A stretch of 34,306 nt of DNA from Oscillospiraceae bacterium (GTDB taxonomy: Bacteria > Bacillota > Clostridia > Oscillospirales > Acutalibacteraceae): contig JAITDE010000076.1 of assembly GCA_031282735.1 (NCBI GenBank), positions 1 to 34,306 on the forward strand, read 5' to 3'. Within the stretch, counting starts at the first letter, position 1. Each line of letters opens with the position of its first letter. Both the position numbers and the translations under genes were made by a program. This document shows positions 30,383 to 34,306 of this stretch, in pieces. The notes below the pieces were generated by a model. The model had not been told where the DNA came from. It made no database searches and saw only the letters and a program-made list of their open reading frames with translations.

Positions 30383-30805
30383 ATGAAAACAGAAAACAGA
30401 ATTGTTTTAGACTACGCGATGCTGTGCGCACTCCTGATGATGATGGTCAAACTCATGACGGGCGCGATTGTGCATGAATCCTTGGGCATAGCTTTCACCG
30501 TTCTCGCTGTTGTTCACCTGCTGAACAACAAGATCGGTCTGAAAAATGTGCGCAAAAAAGCGCGGTTTGCCGTAAACACCCTCTTGCTGCTTGCTCTCAT
30601 GTCAACCGTGGTCAGCGGCATGATGCTCTCTGTATCTTTGTTCAGATTTTTGAACATCCCCTATCGCGAGATTGTCTATACCGTTCACACCTCGTCGGCG
30701 TATGCCCTGTTTCTGCTGTCGCTGACGCATTTGTGTATGCACGGAAAAGCAATCGCCGCTTTTTTACGAAAGAGAAAACAGGCGGGGACGGAGGAGAAAT
30801 CATGA
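30383..30805 (+). CDS. DUF4405-type membrane protein, possible cytochrome b-like
   Basis: This 140-residue protein has four hydrophobic helices. His residues sit in or next to them: IVHESLG, AVVHLLNNK, YTVHTSSAY and LTHLCMHGK. This fits DUF4405 proteins, which are seen as possible heme-bearing or quinone-reactive membrane subunits in flavin-based extracytoplasmic electron transfer loci. Heme binding here is inferred from His placement. ATG 30383 follows GGAGG. Its stop overlaps the next gene (ATGA), indicating tight co-expression. Confidence 0.78.
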   Translation: MKTENRIVLDYAMLCALLMMMVKLMTGAIVHESLGIAFTVLAVVHLLNNKIGLKNVRKKARFAVNTLLLLALMSTVVSGMMLSVSLFRFLNIPYREIVYTVHTSSAYALFLLSLTHLCMHGKAIAAFLRKRKQAGTEEKS

Positions 30806-31458
30806 GTAAGGTCATTGCAATCAACGGCAGTCCGCGTAAAAACGGAAACACCGCCGCCCTGCTTCAAAGAGCTTTAGAAGGTGCGGCTTCCGTCGGCGCG
30901 GAAACGGAACTGGTTCACCTCGTGGATTTATGTTACAAGGGGTGCGTGAGTTGCTTTGCCTGCAAACGCAAGGGCGCGAAGAATCCGAATCGTTGCGCTA
31001 TGCAAGACGACCTTTCCCCGATATTGGAAGGGGCGATGCGCAGCGACGTTATCATCTGCGGCTCGCCGATTTACCTTGGCGACGTGACTTCCCTGATGAG
31101 GGGATTCATCGAACGTTTGGGTTTTATCAACGTGTCCTATAGCCGCAAAGACAACAACAATTTCAAGGGCAAACCTAAAAACTGCGCATTCTTCTACACG
31201 ATGAACGCTCCGAAACCGATGCACTTGCTCTTTGCGGCGGCTTATTTGTATAACACGGGAATGCTGCGAAGATTCGGCGGCAAAACAAAACAGTTGGTCA
31301 GTGCCGATACTTGGCAATTTGATGATTACAGCAAGTATGACGCTTCCAATTTCGGCATTGAAAAGAAGAAAAAGGCGCGCGACACGGTATTTCCGAAAGA
31401 CTGCCAAAAAGCCTACGATATCGGCCGCCGTCTCGCTTTCATCAAGGAGGGCAAGTGA
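30802..31458 (+). CDS. Flavodoxin-fold iron-sulfur flavoprotein (NADPH-dependent FMN reductase family)
   Basis: This 218-residue cytoplasmic protein starts with the FMN-binding loop INGSPRKNGNTAALL. A compact cysteine array follows at GCVSCFACK with a further Cys in NRCAMQDD, like the C-x2-C-x2-C-...-C motif of iron-sulfur flavoproteins, although the last spacing is longer (10 residues) than usual. ICGSPIYLGDVTSLMRGFIER is the second FMN contact. ATG 30802 follows GAGGAG and overlaps the previous stop. It probably shuttles electrons between a cytoplasmic donor and the membrane protein; its direct partners are unknown. Confidence 0.85.
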   Translation: MSKVIAINGSPRKNGNTAALLQRALEGAASVGAETELVHLVDLCYKGCVSCFACKRKGAKNPNRCAMQDDLSPILEGAMRSDVIICGSPIYLGDVTSLMRGFIERLGFINVSYSRKDNNNFKGKPKNCAFFYTMNAPKPMHLLFAAAYLYNTGMLRRFGGKTKQLVSADTWQFDDYSKYDASNFGIEKKKKARDTVFPKDCQKAYDIGRRLAFIKEGK

Positions 31459-32255
31459 TGGCGAACAGAGTTTATTTTTTTACGGGAACAGGCAACAGCC
31501 TGCGTGTGGCGCGAAGCATTGCGGGCGCTCTTGACGATTGCGAAGTAATCGCCATTCACAAGGGCGCGGCGTCAACTGTCCCGGAAAGTTTGGAGCGCGT
31601 CGGCTTCGTATTCCCCGTCTATTTCTGGGGTCTGCCGGGTATGGCCGCGGAATTTTTACGCGGCATAAGCCTTCCGGAGCAAGGCGGCACGTACTATTTC
31701 GCCGTCGCCACGTTCGGCGGGATAATCGGGAACGCGCTCCCGCAAGTTAAACGGTTGCTTGCCGATAAAGGGATAACGCTAAACTATGGCGGCGGCGTAT
31801 GTTCTTACAGAAACGCCGTCGTCTACTACGAAATGAAGCAGGATGTCGAAGCCGTTACCCGCAAAGCTGAAGCCCGCGCTCAAAAAGTGGTGTCGGCGGT
31901 AGTCGCTAAGAAGAAAAAGCGTGTCGGTCGCGGCATAAAGAAAATCTTTCAGCTAAACGCCGATAACATCGCCGCGTTCCATGCGATGGCTCTGCATTAT
32001 ACCATCAGCGGCGATTGCGTGGGATGTGGCCTATGCGCGTCAGTTTGTCCGGCGGAGAACATTCTGTTTCAAGACGGAAAGCCTGTGTTCGGCGATGCTT
32101 GCGAATACTGTCTTGCTTGTATCCAGCATTGCCCGAAACGCGCCATCAACGATGGAGATAAGACCGTCACGCGAGGAAGATACACGCATCCCAATGTGAC
32201 CGCCGATATGATTGCTTGCTATTATAAGTCGAATAACGAAACGCACGAAAGTTGA
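31458..32255 (+). CDS. EFR1-type flavodoxin/ferredoxin fusion protein
   Basis: This 265-residue protein has an N-terminal flavodoxin-like domain ([37 protein letters not shown]) and a C-terminal 2[4Fe-4S] ferredoxin domain with [16 protein letters not shown] and [16 protein letters not shown]. It matches the EFR1-family arrangement found in anaerobes. ATG 31458 has AAGGAGGG 6 bases upstream; GTG 31455 is an alternative. It overlaps the previous stop by one base and closes the operon. It has no membrane segment, so it acts in the cytoplasm, probably as the low-potential electron carrier for the module. Confidence 0.88.
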   Translation: MANRVYFFTGTGNSLRVARSIAGALDDCEVIAIHKGAASTVPESLERVGFVFPVYFWGLPGMAAEFLRGISLPEQGGTYYFAVATFGGIIGNALPQVKRLLADKGITLNYGGGVCSYRNAVVYYEMKQDVEAVTRKAEARAQKVVSAVVAKKKKRVGRGIKKIFQLNADNIAAFHAMALHYTISGDCVGCGLCASVCPAENILFQDGKPVFGDACEYCLACIQHCPKRAINDGDKTVTRGRYTHPNVTADMIACYYKSNNETHES

Positions 32256-32263
32256 GGTTTTAT

Positions 32264-33031
32264 ATGCCCGGTTACGCAAAGCGGATTATTCCCTGTTTGG
32301 ATGTGAAAAATGGACGCGTCGTAAAAGGCGTCAGTTTTGTGTGCCTGCGCGACGCGGGCGATCCCGTGGAATGCGCGATGGCCTACGACAAAGCGGGCGC
32401 GGACGAGTTGACGCTGCTTGACATCAACGCCTCACACGAAGGGCGCGGCAACATCGTGCAGGTGGTCGAGCGCGTGGCGGCGTGTATTTTTATTCCGTTC
32501 ACGGTTGGCGGCGGTGTTCGCACGACGGAGGACTTCAAGCGATTGCTCCTTGCGGGCGCAGACAAAATCGCGATCAATTCCGCCGCTGTGCGGCGTCCCG
32601 CGCTCATCAGCGAAGCGGCGTATAAATTCGGCAGTCAGTGCGTCGTTTGCGCCATTGATGCCAAACGGCGCGAAACGGGAGGTTGGGAGGTTTATCTCAA
32701 CGGTGGGCGCATTCCAACAGGATTGGATGCCGTTGCGTGGGCTGTGGATGCCGCAACGCGCGGCGCGGGCGAAATATTGCTCACCAGCATGGATTGCGAC
32801 GGGCAAAAGAGTGGCTACGACTTGGAATTGACCCGCGCTGTGAGTGAACGCGTGCATGTGCCTGTGATTGCATCGGGCGGTGCGGGCAGTCTCACGCATT
32901 TTAAGGATGCTCTCACCATCGGCAGAGCGGATGCCGTGTTGGCGGCGTCGCTCTTCCATTTCGGCGAAATGACGATTGGGGAACTGAAGGCATATTTGCA
33001 TGAAAATGGGATATCCGTTCGGCGATCGTAA
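32264..33031 (+). CDS. hisF: Imidazole glycerol phosphate synthase subunit HisF
   Basis: This 255-residue (beta-alpha)8 barrel, with HisH, makes imidazole glycerol phosphate and AICAR in histidine synthesis. The two catalytic Asp are visible in [16 protein letters not shown] and [15 protein letters not shown]; also TVGGGVRT and [16 protein letters not shown] 32264 follows TTGAGGT; the upstream TTG of the track sits in that site. It starts 8 bases after the EFR1 gene, so it may ride on that transcript. No hisH, hisA or hisI is adjacent. Slightly odd: MDCDG where MDRDG is common. Confidence 0.95.
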   Translation: MPGYAKRIIPCLDVKNGRVVKGVSFVCLRDAGDPVECAMAYDKAGADELTLLDINASHEGRGNIVQVVERVAACIFIPFTVGGGVRTTEDFKRLLLAGADKIAINSAAVRRPALISEAAYKFGSQCVVCAIDAKRRETGGWEVYLNGGRIPTGLDAVAWAVDAATRGAGEILLTSMDCDGQKSGYDLELTRAVSERVHVPVIASGGAGSLTHFKDALTIGRADAVLAASLFHFGEMTIGELKAYLHENGISVRRS

Positions 33032-33050
33032 TCATGTGTTTGTGATTCTT

Positions 33051-33080
33051 GCAAGTTGACAAGCAATCGCCGCATATACT
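33051..33080 (+). promoter_or_regulatory. SigE-like promoter of yunB
   Basis: GCAAGTT (33051-33057), 15 bases and CATATACT (33073-33080) against SigE KMATATT/CATACANT. The spacing and the CGCATATA block match those upstream of sigK. The leader to ATG 33114 would be about 28 bases. Assignment is by eye. Confidence 0.4.
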
Positions 33081-33113
33081 GTTGTATATACCGACGCCGA
33101 AAGTTGGTGCAGT

Positions 33114-33803
33114 ATGCGGGGGTTGCGTCAATCATTTTTTTTTGCACACAAAAGGCAAGCGCTGCGGTTGCGGTTGCCGCGCTTGGGGTTCCGAAAATTA
33201 CGCCCCGTCCATATCGTCAAACTCTTGTGCCTGCTTGCGGGTATTGTTGCAATATGCGTTGTGCTTGACGCTCGGTCCGCGCCCAAAATCAAGGCGCTTG
33301 CCGCGCTTGGAGCAAAACAGCAGGCGACGGAAGCGATATCCGCCGCAATTGAGGAAGTTCTTGTCGACGAGCATGTGACATACGACAGTCTTGTCTATAT
33401 TACGCAGGGGGCGGATGGTATTCGATCCATTCAAACCGACGCGGTGATGGTCAACGTTATACGCGGCAAAATCAATCACGCTGTCGAAGAAGCAATCGCG
33501 GCGCACGGCGCGAAACTGAAGCTACCCCTGGGCGCGTTGCTCGGCAGCGATCTGTTCGCGGGAGCGGGTCCGAAACTACCCATCACACTCACGATGGCGG
33601 GGCACGCGCAGTCAGTCGTCCAAAGTGATTTGGTGTCGTCGGGCATCAACCAGACCATGCACCGCGTTTTGCTGCAAATTGACGTTTCACTTTCGGTAAT
33701 TTTGCCTGATGGCATTGTGGAAACCGCGTTGCAAACCGTTGCTTGCCTTGCCGAAACGGTGATTGTCGGCGATGTGCCGCAGGGATTGCTGGCGCAAAAA
33801 TAA
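33114..33803 (+). CDS. yunB: Sporulation protein YunB
   Basis: This 229-residue protein has a basic N terminus, one membrane helix (IVKLLCLLAGIVAICVVL) and an outside domain typical of YunB: AISAAIEEVLVDEHVTYDSLVYI, KLKLPLGALLGSDLFAGAGPKLPI and SSGINQTMHRVLLQIDVSLSVILP. YunB is a mother-cell (SigE) sporulation protein of unknown molecular role in Bacillus. ATG 33114 is the first good start but lacks a strong binding site. A SigE-like promoter lies just upstream. Its presence supports a spore-forming host. Confidence 0.9.
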   Translation: MRGLRQSFFFAHKRQALRLRLPRLGFRKLRPVHIVKLLCLLAGIVAICVVLDARSAPKIKALAALGAKQQATEAISAAIEEVLVDEHVTYDSLVYITQGADGIRSIQTDAVMVNVIRGKINHAVEEAIAAHGAKLKLPLGALLGSDLFAGAGPKLPITLTMAGHAQSVVQSDLVSSGINQTMHRVLLQIDVSLSVILPDGIVETALQTVACLAETVIVGDVPQGLLAQK

Positions 33804-33853
33804 GAGCCTGTTTGGCGCGCGCAAATTGCAAGATGTTTTTTCAAAAAATGACC

Positions 33854-33882
33854 TTGACAAACGCGCTGTTTTCGCGTATAAT
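33854..33882 (+). promoter_or_regulatory. Consensus promoter of tRNA-Lys
   Basis: Perfect TTGACA (33854-33859), a 17-base spacer and perfect TATAAT (33877-33882), ending 13 bases before the tRNA. Confidence 0.92.
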
Positions 33883-33895
33883 GATTTTGTTCTTG

Positions 33896-33971
33896 GCACC
33901 ATTAGCTCAGTTGGTAGAGCACCTGACTCTTAATCAGGGTGTCCACGGTTCGAGCCCGTGATGGTGTACCA
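33896..33971 (+). tRNA. tRNA-Lys (anticodon CUU)
   Basis: The acceptor GCACCAT pairs with ATGGTGT (one G-T pair). It has a D-arm, an anticodon stem CCTGA/TCAGG with loop CTCTTAA (anticodon CTT, reading AAG), a T-arm CACGG/CCGTG, discriminator A and encoded CCA. 76 bases. Confidence 0.95.
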
Positions 33972-33974
33972 CCG

Positions 33975-34009
33975 AAAAGCCTTGATCCTCACCGGGTTGG
34001 GGCTTTTTT
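33975..34009 (+). terminator. Terminator of tRNA-Lys
   Basis: AAAAGCC (33975-33981) pairs with GGCTTTT (34001-34007), running into T's. Confidence 0.8.
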
Positions 34010-34013
34010 GTTT

Positions 34014-34271
34014 GCCTTTTTAATGCTCCGAACAACCCAAAACCCCCTCCCATGGGGAGAGGGTTGGCGTACGCGGAAGCCAACCGCGACTCTGAAAAAT
34101 CGGAGAGGAGACATACTCCAAGATCAGAATATCCTGCCTACCTGAACAAGGGGTGTCGAGGGGGCAACGAGTAACCCATGACAAAGTCGTAAATTCCCAA
34201 AGTAAATTCCACAGTGACATGCCAAGTGGCGTTTAACGTGAGAAAGGGGTTAAAAGCAGAGGGAATTTAGT
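34014..34271 (+). other. Gene-free structured stretch, possible group II intron 5' region
   Basis: No convincing ORF. A CCCTCCC/GGGAGAGGG hairpin near 34050 opens the stretch, and the later part (GACATGCCAAGTGGCGTTTA, then GAGGGAATTTAGT before an ATG) recalls, from memory, the RNA region upstream of the reverse transcriptase ORF in bacterial group II introns. The window ends before a coding test is possible. It could equally be ordinary intergenic or phage-like DNA next to a tRNA. Confidence 0.3.
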
Positions 34272-34306
34272 ATGAGAAGTGGAAAACGTGCAAAGGAAAA
34301 AGCGGC
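34272..34306 (+). CDS. Start of a basic protein, cut by the window end
   Basis: ATG 34272 follows GAGGGAA at 6 bases and opens a frame reading MRSGKRAKEKA before the window ends. The basic start would fit an intron-encoded reverse transcriptase, but eleven residues cannot identify it. Confidence 0.35.
   Translation, partial: MRSGKRAKEKA

Noticed and set aside
31458-32255. EFR1 protein as a replacement for RnfB
   Set aside because: It has no N-terminal membrane helix, has a flavodoxin domain and lies about 9 kb from the rnf operon in another operon.

Overview
The window looks like a chromosomal segment of a spore-forming Clostridia-type Firmicute of moderately high GC (roughly mid-50s by eye). 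The evidence is a mother-cell sigma factor SigK, a YunB-type sporulation protein, an Rnf operon in the clostridial C-D-G-E-A order, strong AGGAGG ribosome binding sites with 4-base ATGA gene overlaps, and near-consensus TTGACA/TATAAT promoters. No species can be named from the sequence alone.

Layout. 1-1850: decayed mobile DNA with no intact gene. It holds a frameshifted large serine recombinase remnant joined to the start of an element-type protein, plus hairpins and a degenerate repeat, ending at a tRNA-Leu(UAG). 1982-3947: rmuC and a CpsB/YwqE-type phosphatase. 4135-14762: a surface-polymer locus. It encodes a fused Wzz/BY-kinase, a DegT-family aminotransferase, a secreted metallophosphoesterase, a TagH/Wzt ATPase, TarI- and TarJ-like CDP-ribitol enzymes, an MFS/GPH carrier, a TagG/Wzm permease and a second, longer Wzt ATPase with a C-terminal binding domain. 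No glycosyltransferase or polyol-phosphate polymerase is present. 14763-15001: a dispersed palindromic repeat and a 77-bp tandem duplication. 15002-18052: an ECF S component, purB, a small membrane protein and an uninterrupted sigK.

18107-22384: the Rnf operon rnfCDGEA, with a strong promoter and a strong terminator but no rnfB. RnfE has an unusual Cys-rich tail. 22394-24210 (minus strand): two secreted or membrane-anchored proteins of unknown function. 24605-25690: a PucR/CdaR-type regulator. 25910-29188: ftsE, ftsX and an M23 peptidoglycan hydrolase with coiled coils, with a repeat copy inserted between ftsE and ftsX. 29264-32255: a tight five-gene operon behind a consensus promoter, encoding an Rrf2-type regulator, a DUF2271 protein, a DUF4405 membrane protein, an iron-sulfur flavoprotein and an EFR1-type flavodoxin/ferredoxin protein. 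32264-33803: hisF and yunB. 33854-34009: tRNA-Lys(CUU) with its own promoter and terminator. The right edge is gene-free DNA leading to an ORF cut by the window, possibly the 5' part of a group II intron.

How the parts fit. The polymer locus reads as synthesis of an activated ribitol precursor, ABC export, and tyrosine-phosphorylation control by the kinase/phosphatase pair. FtsEX and the M23 hydrolase form a division or sporulation cell-wall cleavage module. The Rnf operon and the Rrf2-DUF2271-DUF4405-flavoprotein-EFR1 operon are two separate membrane redox modules. The second is the best candidate here for a poorly described system: a putative route from cytoplasmic flavodoxin/ferredoxin proteins through a His-rich membrane protein to an exported protein carrying a D-A-I-A-G-A-T motif that resembles a flavinylation site.
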